64,000 nucleotides of DNA from Pseudofrankia inefficax (lineage in GTDB: Bacteria; Actinomycetota; Actinomycetes; Frankiales; Frankiaceae), in assembly GCF_000166135.1 (NCBI RefSeq), contig NC_014666.1, positions 7,750,001 through 7,814,000 on the forward strand, read 5' to 3'. This document shows, piece after piece, positions 36,564 through 45,638 of this stretch; the first letter of the stretch is position 1; every line of letters begins with the position of its first letter. The translations under genes were made by a program, and so were the position numbers. Below the pieces are notes generated by a model. The model had not been told where the DNA came from, did not search any database, and saw only the letters and a list, made by a program, of their open reading frames with translations.

Positions 36564-37496
36564 TCAGTCCAGCGCGCCACGCCGGACGGCCAGCTCCAGG
36601 GCGTCACGCAACGTGACACCGACCGGGCCGACGGCACCGGTGCCGACCGGCCGACCGTCCAGCCGGACCAGCGGGGCGACGCCACGGATGCTGGAGACGA
36701 GCATCGCCTCCTCTGCCGCCCGCAGCTCGTCGAGGGCCAGTCGCCGCTCGGTGACCCCGCCGGTGAGGCCGGCCCGCTCGGCCAGCCTGGCCACCGCCGC
36801 CACCGTCGTGCCGGCGAGCAGGCCGAGCTCGGCCGGCGGCGGGGTGTAGGCCCGGCCGCCGACGACGGCGATGACCGAGGAGGTCGTGCCCTCCAGGACC
36901 TCACCGTCCACCGAGACCCAGACCGCCTCGGTGGCGCCGGCGGCCTCGGCGAACCGCTGCGCGGCCATCGGGACCGCGTAGGACAGGTGCTTGGCGCCGG
37001 GCAGCAGCCAGGGCGTGTCCCGCCGGCCGGTCGCCGTGACGCCGAGCGAGAGCGTCACCGCGTCGACACCGGTCACCCTGGCCGCCGCGACCGCGGGCGG
37101 GACGGGCTCAAGCAGCGCGTAGACGACCGGGGCGCCACCGGCCGGCCCACGGGTCGCCGCCAGCCGCAGCCGTCCGTCCTGGCCGGCGTTCCCCGCCAGG
37201 GCGGTCGCGCCTGGATCACCCGGCCCGCCGCCCGCGTGGAAGAGCTCCGTCGCCGCCAGCGCCAGCGTGCGCCACGCGGCGGCCGGCGGGACGGCGAGCC
37301 GGAGCGAGGCGGCCGAGGACGCCAGCCGGGTCAGATGCTCGTCGAGAAGGAAGATCCGCCCGTCGTGGGTCCGCAGGGTCTCGAACAGCCCGTCGCCGCG
37401 CAGCACCGCGCCGTCGTCGGCCCGCAGCAACGGGGTCGCCAGGTCATGCGGTACCGCCCGCTCGCCATCCCAGACGACCGCCACCGAGTCCGCCAC
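36564..37496 (-). CDS. pabC: aminodeoxychorismate lyase (class IV aminotransferase)
   Basis: 310 residues, fold-type IV PLP enzyme. GAVLRGDGLFETLRTHDGRI is the N-terminal signature, LLPGAKHLSYAVPMAAQRFA carries the PLP lysine, and VLEGTTSSVIAVVGG with MLVSSIRGVAPLVRLDGRPV are late motifs. It would release pyruvate from aminodeoxychorismate to give p-aminobenzoate for folate; a branched-chain aminotransferase role is less likely. GTG at 37496 has GAGGAGG upstream and begins at homology. Nearby ygfZ encodes a folate-binding protein, the same pairing as in mycobacteria. Confidence 0.88.
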   Translation of the reverse strand: MADSVAVVWDGERAVPHDLATPLLRADDGAVLRGDGLFETLRTHDGRIFLLDEHLTRLASSAASLRLAVPPAAAWRTLALAATELFHAGGGPGDPGATALAGNAGQDGRLRLAATRGPAGGAPVVYALLEPVPPAVAAARVTGVDAVTLSLGVTATGRRDTPWLLPGAKHLSYAVPMAAQRFAEAAGATEAVWVSVDGEVLEGTTSSVIAVVGGRAYTPPPAELGLLAGTTVAAVARLAERAGLTGGVTERRLALDELRAAEEAMLVSSIRGVAPLVRLDGRPVGTGAVGPVGVTLRDALELAVRRGALD

Positions 37497-37672
37497 GGGC
37501 CACCCTCCTCGTTCGTTTCTCGCTCGCCACGACCTCGCCACGACCCGCCGCCAGCGCGGTCCGCCCGCATGGGCCACCTGGCGGTGGCCGCCCGGCGCCG
37601 GTCTGGTCGGCCCCAGGCGACCGTCAGTCCGGCGCGCGCTGTGACCAACCGCGCCCGCCTAGACTTGACGCT

Positions 37673-38224
37673 ATGCCGCCCGACGTCTATGGGCCGCACA
37701 GCCATGGATCATCCGGCCACGGTCTGCGCGGCGTGTCGACCGATACCGCCGTGCCGGCCGACTCCGCGTCGCCCGGCCCCGCGGCGCCGGGCGACGAGTC
37801 GCGCGAGGACTGGCAGGTCCGGCTGCGCGGCCGGGGCTACCGGCTCACGCCGCAGCGCCAGCTGGTGCTGGAGGCCGTCGCGAAGCTGGGCCACGCGACG
37901 CCCGAGGCGATCGTCACCGAGGTCCGCCGGACCGCGACCGCCGTGAACATCTCGACCGTCTACCGCACACTCGACCTGCTCGAGGATCTCGGGCTGGTGT
38001 CGCACGCGCACCTCACCCACGGAGCCCCGACCTATCACGTCACCGGCCATGACCGGCATATCCACCTGGTCTGCGGCGCGTGCGGCGCGATCAGCGAGCT
38101 GTCCCCCGACCGGCTGGCCGGGCTGGTCGACGACCTGCGCCGGGAGCTCGGCTTCACCGTGAACGTCGACCACGTCGCGCTGGCGGGCCGGTGCGCGGAC
38201 TGTTCTGCCCATGGCGAGGGTTGA
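37673..38224 (+). CDS. Fur-family metalloregulator
   Basis: 183 residues. The winged helix is YRLTPQRQLVLEAVAKLGHA through NISTVYRTLDLLEDLGLVSH. HDRHIHLVCGACGAISEL gives the His-rich metal site and first CxxC, and CADC near the end completes the structural zinc pair. The first 45 residues are a disordered extension absent from most Fur proteins; GTG at 37733 would remove 20 of them. ATG at 37673 lies seven bases after TAGACT, a good -10, so the mRNA may be leaderless. Which metal it senses is not clear; FurB/Zur and Fur-type readings are both possible. Confidence 0.88.
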   Translation: MPPDVYGPHSHGSSGHGLRGVSTDTAVPADSASPGPAAPGDESREDWQVRLRGRGYRLTPQRQLVLEAVAKLGHATPEAIVTEVRRTATAVNISTVYRTLDLLEDLGLVSHAHLTHGAPTYHVTGHDRHIHLVCGACGAISELSPDRLAGLVDDLRRELGFTVNVDHVALAGRCADCSAHGEG

Positions 38225-38232
38225 CTAGAGGT

Positions 38233-39414
38233 ATGAGCGACGCCGCCACTGCCTCCGACCTGACCGCCACCGCCGGCTACCGGTCGCCGTTGCTCGGCCT
38301 GCCCGGCGCGGTCGCCGCGGACGGCGTCGACGCGGGGGTGGCCGCCCACTACGGCGACCCCCTGCGGGAGCAGCGCCTGGCCTCGACCGGCGCGGTGCTG
38401 GTGGACCGCTCGCACCGCGGCGTGGTCCGCGTCACCGGGCCGGACCGGCTGACCTGGTTGCACAGCCTGACCTCGCAGCATCTGAGCGCGCTGCGTCCGC
38501 TGCGCGGCACCGAGGCGCTGCTGCTGTCCCCGCATGGCCACGTCGAGCATCACCTGGTGCTCGCCGACGACGGCCAGGCGACCTTGATCGACGTCGAGCC
38601 GGCCGGCGACGCCTCCAGCGGCGCGGTCGCGCTGACCCGCTTCCTGGAGTCGATGCGCTTCCTGCTGCGGGTCGAGCCGGCGGACGTGACGGCGGCGACG
38701 GCCGTGCTGTCGCTGGTGGGCCCGCAGGCCGCCGCGACGGTCGCCCAGGCACTGGGCGCAGACGCGGCGGACGTGCCGGCCGACTGGGCGGCGCCCACGG
38801 GTGACGGGGCCGCGGGACTGCCGGCGGAGGCCGGTCGCTACCCGGTCGCGCGGTTCGGGCCGGACGTGCTGGCCCGCCGGATGCCGTACGGCGTCGATCT
38901 GCTGATCGAGCGGTCCGGGCTGGCGTCGGTCGCGGAGCGGCTGCGCGCCGCCGGCGCGACGGTGGCCGGGCTCGACGCGTTCGAGGCGATCCGGATAGCG
39001 GCCCAGCGCCCCCGGCTCGGGGCCGACACCGACCACCGCACGATCCCGCACGAGGTCGGCTGGCTCACCGGTGCCGTGCACCTGGACAAGGGCTGCTACC
39101 GAGGCCAGGAGACGGTCGCCCGGGTGCACAACCTCGGCCGGCCGCCGCGCCGGCTGGTCCTGCTGCACCTCGACGGCGCGGTCGCCGCGCCGGGCTCGCC
39201 GGTGACGACCGCCGGCCGGCAGGTCGGCTTCGTCGGCTCGTCCCGCATGCACGCGGAGCTGGGCCCGGTGGCACTGGCCATGGTGAAGAGGTCCATTCCG
39301 GACGACGCGCCACTGGTCGTCAACGACCCGGACGGCCACGAGGTCGCGGCCCAGATCGATCCCGACTCCGGCCCCGTCCGGCCGGATCGCCCCGCCGGCC
39401 ACCTGTTGCGCTAA
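38233..39414 (+). CDS. ygfZ: YgfZ/GcvT-like folate-binding protein
   Basis: 393 residues. GVVRVTGPDRLTWLHSLTSQ begins the GcvT-like fold, LSPHGHVEHHLVLADDGQ follows, and HLDKGCYRGQETVARVHNLG carries the YgfZ signature KGCYxGQE with its reactive cysteine. YgfZ binds tetrahydrofolate and helps maintain iron-sulfur enzymes. ATG at 38233, nine bases after the fur stop, with AGAGG upstream: fur and ygfZ are likely one transcript. Pairing with divergent pabC supports a folate/Fe-S theme. Confidence 0.93.
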   Translation: MSDAATASDLTATAGYRSPLLGLPGAVAADGVDAGVAAHYGDPLREQRLASTGAVLVDRSHRGVVRVTGPDRLTWLHSLTSQHLSALRPLRGTEALLLSPHGHVEHHLVLADDGQATLIDVEPAGDASSGAVALTRFLESMRFLLRVEPADVTAATAVLSLVGPQAAATVAQALGADAADVPADWAAPTGDGAAGLPAEAGRYPVARFGPDVLARRMPYGVDLLIERSGLASVAERLRAAGATVAGLDAFEAIRIAAQRPRLGADTDHRTIPHEVGWLTGAVHLDKGCYRGQETVARVHNLGRPPRRLVLLHLDGAVAAPGSPVTTAGRQVGFVGSSRMHAELGPVALAMVKRSIPDDAPLVVNDPDGHEVAAQIDPDSGPVRPDRPAGHLLR

Positions 39415-40154
39415 CGGCCTCCCGACGGTCGGCCCGACCCGCCCGGACCCATCGGGCGACCGGGCCGCGCCAGCCTGATTCGGCTACCACAACCAGTTAC
39501 AATCCGTGGCCGATCTCGGTTACACAGAGGCACGGCGGCCGGCACGCCGACCGTGCCAACCGAGGCGCCGATCTCCGCCCAGACACGCGAATCCGGCCTC
39601 GGCGGGGGCCGCGCGCGGCCCTTGTGGCTCACGAGTGCTACTTGGGTCGGCGCCACGGTCAAGCTGGTCTTTGGGCCCGGCGCAGTCGTCACGGCCGACT
39701 GCACGACCATCTCGACGAGATCCGGATCCGCCCGCGACGTCACCCCTGCCGCCATCTTGGCTGATCAGGGCGTAGATGGCCGGCCCAGCCGGGCCTGGCC
39801 CGACGGCGGCGATTGTCCGGGGGTGTGCACTCGGGGCCCACGAGTGGGCCACTTGTGGCCTCAATGCACGCAACGCACTGCGGTCAACACTATCGATGGC
39901 AGATGTCGCGACATAGCGTTGCCGTGCGCCTACGAAACGTTCGTCGGGCGACACGCAGTGACCGCCACCGGATGTGGAGCGCTCGCGGACCCGAGAAAGG
40001 CAGGGCCGCGGGGGGCGGTCTCGCAGGGAGCGGTGGGCCAAGGATGTCCCGCCGATACCCCGGCCGATCCCACCAACGGGACCGGCAGGGACCCCTGCCC
40101 CTGACCCAGCTGTCGCCACGGATATTTGTGCACGCAATCCGGAGGAGATCGTCG
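39415..40154. other. 740-bp intergenic region with clustered palindromes
   Basis: Between ygfZ and the TPR regulator. A minus-strand frame (39411-39755, MAAGVTSRADPDLVEMVVQS...) has good codon character for its first half only and no recognised family. Palindromes: GGCCCACGAGTGGGCC at 39835-39850 overlapping GGCCACTTGTGGCC at 39847-39860, and ATGTCGCGACAT at 39903-39914. They fall 240-320 bp before the regulator start and could be operators for it. No RNA gene was recognised. Confidence 0.45.
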
Positions 40155-41504
40155 ATGCTGACGGAGAACGCCCAGGCCTGCGCACACCCATTGGCCTTCG
40201 TCCGCGCCCAACGGGGTTGGTCGTATCAGAAGCTCGCCCGAGTCGTCGCCAAGCGGGCGCGGGACCTGGGCGTAGCCAACATGGCCGCGGAGCGGCAGAA
40301 GGTGTGGCGCTGGGAGCACCGCGGCGTCATCCCGGACCGGGTGTCGCAGCTCGCCCTGGCCACCGAGCTGGGGGTGCCGACCGAGCGGCTGGAGTCCCAC
40401 CCCTGGCCGTCCTGGCTACCGACGGGCGACAACGTCCGCACCGACTACCCCTGGACACAGGCCGGCGGCCTCAGCGCCCTCACCGACGTCGTACAGGACG
40501 CTCTCACCGACCGCCGGGGCTTCCTGACGATCACCGGGTCGGGCGTCGCCGTGCTCGCCAACGAGTGGCTCGGGCTGGAGCCCGCGCACCTGGCCGGCGC
40601 GCTCGACGGCGGCCTCGTCGACGAGCAGATCGTGCACCGGATCGCGCACAACATCCCTGGCCTGCGGGTGATGGACGACCGGCTCGGGGGCGAGAGCGTC
40701 CGCCGCCTGGTCGACGCGGAGCTGGGCGTCGTCACCCAGCTGCTCTCCCGCGGCCGCTACTCGGAGCGGATCGGCCGCCAGCTGCACGTCGTCGCCGCGG
40801 AGCTGGCCCGGTTCGCCGGCTGGGTCTCGTTCGACGCCGGCTACCAGACGGCGGCCCAGCGGTACTGGGTGACCGCGCTGCACGCAGCGCACGTGGGCGG
40901 CGACCGGCTGCTCGGCGCCAACGTGCTGAAGAACATGTCGTTGCAGTGCGTCGACTTCTCCCGCCCGGCCGAGGCGATCGAGCTGGCCGACGCCGCCGTG
41001 CGCACGGCGGCCGGGGTCAGCGGCCGCGTCGGCGCGATGCTGCACATGCGGATGGCCCGCGCGCACGCGGCGCTCGGCGACCAGGTCTCCTGCATGCGTG
41101 AGCTGGGCATCGCGGAGGCCGCGTTCAGCCACGCGAAGGCGCAGGACCCGCCGTGGGCCGTCTACTTCGACGAGGCCGAGTTCCAGGCGCAGGTCGGCTG
41201 CTGCTACATCGACCTCGGGCATCTGCCGTCCGCCGACCGCTGGCTCGGTCAGGCGCTGCTCGCCCACCCGGCCCAGAAGGTCCGTGACCACGCCACCTAC
41301 CTGCTGCGCCGCGCCGGCGTGCAGATAGACCTTGGCAACCTGGACAACGGCTGCGCCCTGGCCACCGAGTCGATCCCGCTGCTGACCGCGACCCGGTCCC
41401 GGCGCAACGCCCGGCGCGCCGACGAGGTCCGCCGCAGGCTGCGCCGCCACACCGCGGTCCCCGCCGCCCGTGACCTCGACCAGCAGCTCGCCGAGCTGGT
41501 CTGA
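40155..41504 (+). CDS. XRE-like / TPR transcriptional regulator
   Basis: 449 residues. LAFVRAQRGWSYQKLARVVA, then ERQKVWRWEHRGVIPDRVSQ, form an N-terminal helix-turn-helix seen in Streptomyces TPR regulators. The rest is helical: LGANVLKNMSLQCVDFSRPA, MRMARAHAALGDQVSCMREL and CYIDLGHLPSADRWLGQALL look like degenerate TPR hairpins. Such proteins sense a peptide or small partner with the TPR region. ATG at 40155 has GGAGGAG upstream. Target and ligand are unknown; the palindromes upstream are candidate sites. No obvious partner gene lies next to it. Confidence 0.8.
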   Translation: MLTENAQACAHPLAFVRAQRGWSYQKLARVVAKRARDLGVANMAAERQKVWRWEHRGVIPDRVSQLALATELGVPTERLESHPWPSWLPTGDNVRTDYPWTQAGGLSALTDVVQDALTDRRGFLTITGSGVAVLANEWLGLEPAHLAGALDGGLVDEQIVHRIAHNIPGLRVMDDRLGGESVRRLVDAELGVVTQLLSRGRYSERIGRQLHVVAAELARFAGWVSFDAGYQTAAQRYWVTALHAAHVGGDRLLGANVLKNMSLQCVDFSRPAEAIELADAAVRTAAGVSGRVGAMLHMRMARAHAALGDQVSCMRELGIAEAAFSHAKAQDPPWAVYFDEAEFQAQVGCCYIDLGHLPSADRWLGQALLAHPAQKVRDHATYLLRRAGVQIDLGNLDNGCALATESIPLLTATRSRRNARRADEVRRRLRRHTAVPAARDLDQQLAELV

Positions 41505-41770
41505 CCCGCGCCGTTTCTCCCGCAGGCCTTCCCGCCTGCCCGCACGTCCCCACCGGCTCGCGGACCGACACCTCCGATGCCCACCACCCGGTGCGAGCGC
41601 GACCGGTGGGGACCTCTTCCCCGGGCCGAGCCCGGCCTCCTCGACTTCCGGGGCCGAGCCCTGCTTCCTCGGCGGTCTCGGCCCTCCCTGGGCAAGCCCG
41701 GAGGCCGGGCCAGCACCTTCCCCTGATCGCCAACCAGCCCGCGCGCCGACACTGGCCCATTGGTGCTGGT

Positions 41771-41843
41771 GATCGCGGTTTTGGCCCTTGGGTGGTTACA
41801 GAAAAGGCCTGGTCACGACCAGGGCAGGGCCCAACCCGCGATC
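41771..41843. repeat. 73-bp palindromic dispersed repeat, copy B
   Basis: Starts GATCGCGGTTTTGGCCCTTG and ends ...CAACCCGCGATC. Arms are imperfect complements. By hand count it differs from copies A and C at about 21 of 73 positions each, mostly in the centre and with no length change. It lies between the convergent TPR regulator and ABC importer ATPase genes. Confidence 0.85.
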
Positions 41844-41868
41844 AAGGACCGGCCGCAGCGCCCGGGGG

Positions 41869-41933
41869 CTGCGCAGCTAGTGATCAAGGTGTCCCGATGG
41901 GCCGCGAGGACTTCTTGATCACCAGCTGCGCAG
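41869..41933. repeat. 26-bp near-perfect inverted repeat (hairpin)
   Basis: The left arm 41869-41894 begins CTGCGCAGCTAGTGATCAAG; the right arm 41908-41933 is its complement with three mismatches, around a 13-base loop. It sits 25 bp after repeat copy B in the same convergent gap (41505-42024), which contains no gene. It could terminate either neighbour or be a decayed miniature element. Confidence 0.8.
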
Positions 41934-42024
41934 GGGACTTGGTCGGCCGAGCCGGACGAGCTCAGATCACGACCGAGTAGATCTTCACCTGGCCACCCTG
42001 TTGGGACCGGCCGTAGCGGTGATC

Positions 42025-43254
42025 TCAGTGTTGAGCCGGGAGCAGGACCCCATCCGGGCCGAAGAACGCGCAGGTGGCGGCTGAGGCCGTCAGGATGACC
42101 GACCTGCCCGGCTGGGCCGGGCTATCCGTGGGGACGCGGACGGCCACCGGGCCCGAAGGCGTCTGGACATAGATGACGCGTTCGGCGCCCAGACGTTCGG
42201 AGACCACAACCGTGCCGTCCAGCCGAAGGATGCCATCGGCCGGTGCAGTGCCGTCGCCACCCAGTGCCGCGCCGCCACCGAGGCCCGAGCCAGACCCGAG
42301 GCCCGGGCCAGACCCGAGGTCAGTGTCACCGGCGGGCACCGCGGACGCCGACGCCCTTGAGGAGACGATGAGCCCCTCCGGACGGACGCCGACGGAGGTC
42401 GCCCCGGCCGGCGCCGCTACGGCGAAGCCGGGGCCGGACAGGACGCCGCCGGACAGGGTCCCGTCCAGGACGTTCATGGGCGGGCTGCCGACGAAGGTGG
42501 CCACGAACCGGGTCGCCGGACGGTCGTAGACCTCGTCGGGGGTGCCGAGCTGTTCGAGGCGCCCGGCGTTGAGGACCGCGACCCGGTCGCCGACGGCCAT
42601 CGCCTCGGCCTGGTCGTGGGTGACGAACAGGGCGGTGGAGCCGAGCCGGCGCAGCAGGGCGACGATCTCGACCCGCAGCTCGACCCGCAGCTTGGCGTCC
42701 AGGCCCGACATCGGCTCGTCCAGCAGCACGACCCGGGACTGCCGGGCCAGCGCCCGCCCGATCGCGACCCGCTGGCGCTGGCCGCCGGACATCTGGGCCG
42801 GGCGCCGGTCGGCCAGCGCGCCGATGCCGAGCATGTCCAGCGTCTCCCTGGCCCGCGCCACGGCCGCCTTCTTGGGCTGCCTGCGGCCGTAGCGCAGCGC
42901 CAGCGTCAGGTTGTCCAGCGCCGACAGGTGCGGGTAGAGCGCGTAGTGCTGGAAGACCAGCGAGACGTCCCGCTGGTGCGGAGCGATGCCGGCCTGGTCG
43001 ACACCGGCGAACAGCAGCCGGCCGGAGGAGGCCGACTCCAGGCCGGCACAGATCCGCAGCAGGGTCGACTTTCCCGAGCCGGACGGGCCGAGCAGCGCGA
43101 CGATCTCACCGGGCCGCACCGACATGTTCACGTCGGCGAGGGCCTGGACCGAGCCGAAGTCCCGGCCCAGCCCCACCATCTCGATCGGCACCCCGGCGGT
43201 GCCGCCGGGCGTGGCCAGATCGTCGGGCCGCGCGGCCACGTCCGTGCCCGTCAT
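42025..43254 (-). CDS. sugar ABC importer ATPase (MsmK/UgpC-like)
   Basis: 409 residues. IVALLGPSGSGKSTLLRICA is Walker A, QMSGGQRQRVAIGRALARQ the signature, VVLLDEPMSGLD Walker B, and LFVTHDQAEAMAV the switch His. The C-terminal regulatory domain contains VGSPPMNVLDGTLSGG and VGVRPEGLIVS, typical of carbohydrate importers, interrupted by a Gly/Ser-rich GLGSGSGLGGGAALGG insert. ATG at 43254 overlaps the binding-protein stop (ATGA). It is the last gene of a complete importer operon. Substrate not evident. Confidence 0.92.
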   Translation of the reverse strand: MTGTDVAARPDDLATPGGTAGVPIEMVGLGRDFGSVQALADVNMSVRPGEIVALLGPSGSGKSTLLRICAGLESASSGRLLFAGVDQAGIAPHQRDVSLVFQHYALYPHLSALDNLTLALRYGRRQPKKAAVARARETLDMLGIGALADRRPAQMSGGQRQRVAIGRALARQSRVVLLDEPMSGLDAKLRVELRVEIVALLRRLGSTALFVTHDQAEAMAVGDRVAVLNAGRLEQLGTPDEVYDRPATRFVATFVGSPPMNVLDGTLSGGVLSGPGFAVAAPAGATSVGVRPEGLIVSSRASASAVPAGDTDLGSGPGLGSGSGLGGGAALGGDGTAPADGILRLDGTVVVSERLGAERVIYVQTPSGPVAVRVPTDSPAQPGRSVILTASAATCAFFGPDGVLLPAQH

Positions 43255-44672
43255 GACGCGGTGAGCTGCGTGGCCGTCGCCTGGGCGTCCCGCATGGCCG
43301 TCGCCGGGTCGGTGCCCTTCATCACGTGGATCACCTGGTCGGTGAGCGCCTGCGGCACCTCGCCACCGCGCGCACCCGGCCAGGCCGGCGCCGCCACCAG
43401 GGAGCCGCCCAGGTCCTTGAACTGCACCAGCTCGGGGAACTGCTGGTAGAAGCCGGCCAGCTGGGTGGCTGCGGCGGTGTCGACGGGAAGGTAGCTGACC
43501 GCCTCGACGCTGGCCGCGACGACGTCCGGGGACAGCATGGCGACGACCATCTCGGTGGCCATCTCCTTCTGGCACTTGTCGGTCGCGAGCACGGTCAGCG
43601 CGTTGCCGCCGGCGATCGGGGCCTGCTTGCCGCCGGGCAGCGTCGGGAAGGGCATGACGCCGAACTTGAAGCCCTTGGCGCCCTGGCTCTGGATGTACTT
43701 GATGCCGGCGCCGATCGAGGCGATGGTCGCCCCGACCATCGCGGTCTGCTTCTGGATGCCGAACCGCAGCAGGCCGTTCTGGGTCGGGTCGTCGGACTGC
43801 GGGCCGTAGGAGCCGACCTTCGCGAGGAACTGGGCGGCCGCGATCACGTTCGGGTTGTTCAGGTTCGGGGTGCCGTTCGCGTTCTGGACCAACGTGCCCT
43901 TGGAGCTGGCGAGCGTGCTGAGGTACCACTGGCCGAACTGCTGGCCGGTCGGCAGGTCGATCGGCTGGATGCTCGGGTCGGCTGCCTTGATCTTGGCGGC
44001 CGCGGCGAGCACCCCGTCGGTCGTCGCCAGCGTCTTCGGGTCGACGCCGGCCTTCGCGAGGACGTCGGCGTTGTAGGCGAGCACCGGCATCGAGACCTGG
44101 TCCGGAATGCCGATCTGCTTGCCGTCCACCTGGCCCAGCTTGAGGAACCGCTGGTCGTAGGTGGAGCGCAGCAGGCTCGGGGACAGCTCCTGGGCGCCGA
44201 GCTGCTTGGCGAACACCGGCAGCAGGTCGAAGCCCGCGACCGCGACGTCGGTCTGCTTGCCGGCGGCCTTGTCGGCCGAGATCTGCTGGACGAGCTGGAC
44301 GTAGTTGCCGGCCGTGGAGTTGAGCTGGACGGTCAGGCCCGGGTGGGCCTTCTCCATGTACGCCTTCGCGGACTTGGCGACGTCGGACAGCTGCGCGACG
44401 CCGTAGAAGCTGAGCGTCTTGACCTTGCTGGCGCATTCGGGTGACGCCGTCGCGCCGTTGACGCCGTTCACACCGGCACTCGCGGCGCGGGCCGTCGGCC
44501 GCAGGTCGGGAACGCCGGAGCTGCCGCCACCGCCGCAGGCCGCGGCCGTGAGGGACAGGGCGACCGCGGCGCACAGTGCCGGCAGCGTCACGGCCGGCAG
44601 CGTCACGCGCGCGCCCACCACCCGGCCGCGCAGGCGCGGGCCGCGCCCACCAGAGGAGTCGATGCGGATCAC
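43251..44672 (-). CDS. extracellular sugar-binding lipoprotein of the ABC importer
   Basis: 473 residues. After a basic start, LCAAVALSLTAAACGGGG is a lipoprotein signal with lipobox. The mature protein has family 1 binding-protein features: YMEKAHPGLTVQLNSTAGNY, VAVAGFDLLPVFAKQLG, QIGIPDQVSMPVLAYNADVL and FGVMPFPTLPGGKQAPIAGG. GTG at 44672 has GGAAGGA seven bases upstream, better than ATG at 44687. It captures the substrate outside the membrane for the two permeases encoded upstream; which sugar cannot be read from sequence. Confidence 0.9.
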   Translation of the reverse strand: MIRIDSSGGRGPRLRGRVVGARVTLPAVTLPALCAAVALSLTAAACGGGGSSGVPDLRPTARAASAGVNGVNGATASPECASKVKTLSFYGVAQLSDVAKSAKAYMEKAHPGLTVQLNSTAGNYVQLVQQISADKAAGKQTDVAVAGFDLLPVFAKQLGAQELSPSLLRSTYDQRFLKLGQVDGKQIGIPDQVSMPVLAYNADVLAKAGVDPKTLATTDGVLAAAAKIKAADPSIQPIDLPTGQQFGQWYLSTLASSKGTLVQNANGTPNLNNPNVIAAAQFLAKVGSYGPQSDDPTQNGLLRFGIQKQTAMVGATIASIGAGIKYIQSQGAKGFKFGVMPFPTLPGGKQAPIAGGNALTVLATDKCQKEMATEMVVAMLSPDVVAASVEAVSYLPVDTAAATQLAGFYQQFPELVQFKDLGGSLVAAPAWPGARGGEVPQALTDQVIHVMKGTDPATAMRDAQATATQLTAS

Positions 44673-44768
44673 GGCTGTTCCTTCCATGGCCCAGGGGGCG
44701 CGACGGGTCGTGGCTGGTCGGGTGCGGCGGGCCGGCTGGCGCTGCGGGGTCATCGGGCGCGCTGTGCC

Positions 44769-45638
44769 TCAGCCGCCCACGCCGGTGCCGGTGAGGCCCG
44801 ACGTGAGGCGGCGCTGGGCGATGAAGAAGACGACGAGGGTGGGCAGGCTGATCACCAGTGCGCCGGCGGCGAGCTCGGCGAAGTCCGGGAGGCCGTACTT
44901 GGGCGAGGCGAACATGGTGGCCAGGGCCAGCGGCGGCGTGGCGATGTCGGGCGAGCGGGCCTCCAGTAGCGGCCACAGGTACTCGTTGAACGACAGCAGG
45001 AAGCTGAACACCGAGACGGTGGCGATCGCCGGCATGGAAAGCGGCACCACGATGGTCCACAGCGTCCGCAGCACGCCGAGGCCGTCCATCCGAGCGGCTT
45101 CCAGGACCGAGACCGGAATTGTCGACATGTACTGGCGCAACAGGAAGATTGCCGCCGCGCTGGTCATAAACGGCAGAACCAGCCCGACCCTCGTGTTCGA
45201 CAGGCCCAGGGCCGAGATCGTCACGTAGTTCGGGATAGCCGTCACCTGGCTCGGTACCAGCAGCGTGGCGAGCACGACGGCGAACACCACGGACCGGCCC
45301 CGGAACGGCAGCCAGGCGAACACATAGGCCGCGGGAATGGCCGTCACCAGCTGCAGCACCAGGATCCCCAGGCTGACCCCGATCCCGGTCAGCAGCGCCC
45401 GGCCGAGGTGGCCGTCGGCCCAGGCGCGCTGGAACGCGTCGAAGCTGACCGACTGGGGAATCGGGTTCGACGTCAGCTGGAAGGCCGACTGGGAGGGACC
45501 GAAGGCGGTGCGCACCATCCAGACGAACGGCAGCAGTGCGAAGAAGACCCCCAACGCGAGAATCACCGACCGGCCGGCGATCCCCGCGACTCGGCCACCG
45601 CCGCCGGTCGCCGCCGGCCGGGCTGCTGGGTGACTCAT
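44769..45638 (-). CDS. ABC sugar importer permease (MalG-like)
   Basis: 289 residues with six membrane helices. VLEAARMDGLGVLRTLWTIV is the EAA loop that docks the ATPase, LATLLVPSQVTAIPNYVTIS and FLLSFNEYLWPLL are typical MalG segments. The ATG at 45638 overlaps the stop of the first permease gene (ATGA). 96 bp separate it from the binding-protein gene. Confidence 0.92.
   Translation of the reverse strand: MSHPAARPAATGGGGRVAGIAGRSVILALGVFFALLPFVWMVRTAFGPSQSAFQLTSNPIPQSVSFDAFQRAWADGHLGRALLTGIGVSLGILVLQLVTAIPAAYVFAWLPFRGRSVVFAVVLATLLVPSQVTAIPNYVTISALGLSNTRVGLVLPFMTSAAAIFLLRQYMSTIPVSVLEAARMDGLGVLRTLWTIVVPLSMPAIATVSVFSFLLSFNEYLWPLLEARSPDIATPPLALATMFASPKYGLPDFAELAAGALVISLPTLVVFFIAQRRLTSGLTGTGVGG

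Noticed and set aside
39411-39755. possible 114-residue minus-strand gene
   Set aside because: Codon character decays after the first half, there is no ribosome site and no family, and it overlaps the end of ygfZ.
42025-45060. 1011-residue minus-strand frame across the importer operon
   Set aside because: Only the part from 43254 downstream is the ATPase; the rest is the binding-protein and permease genes in a wrong frame.
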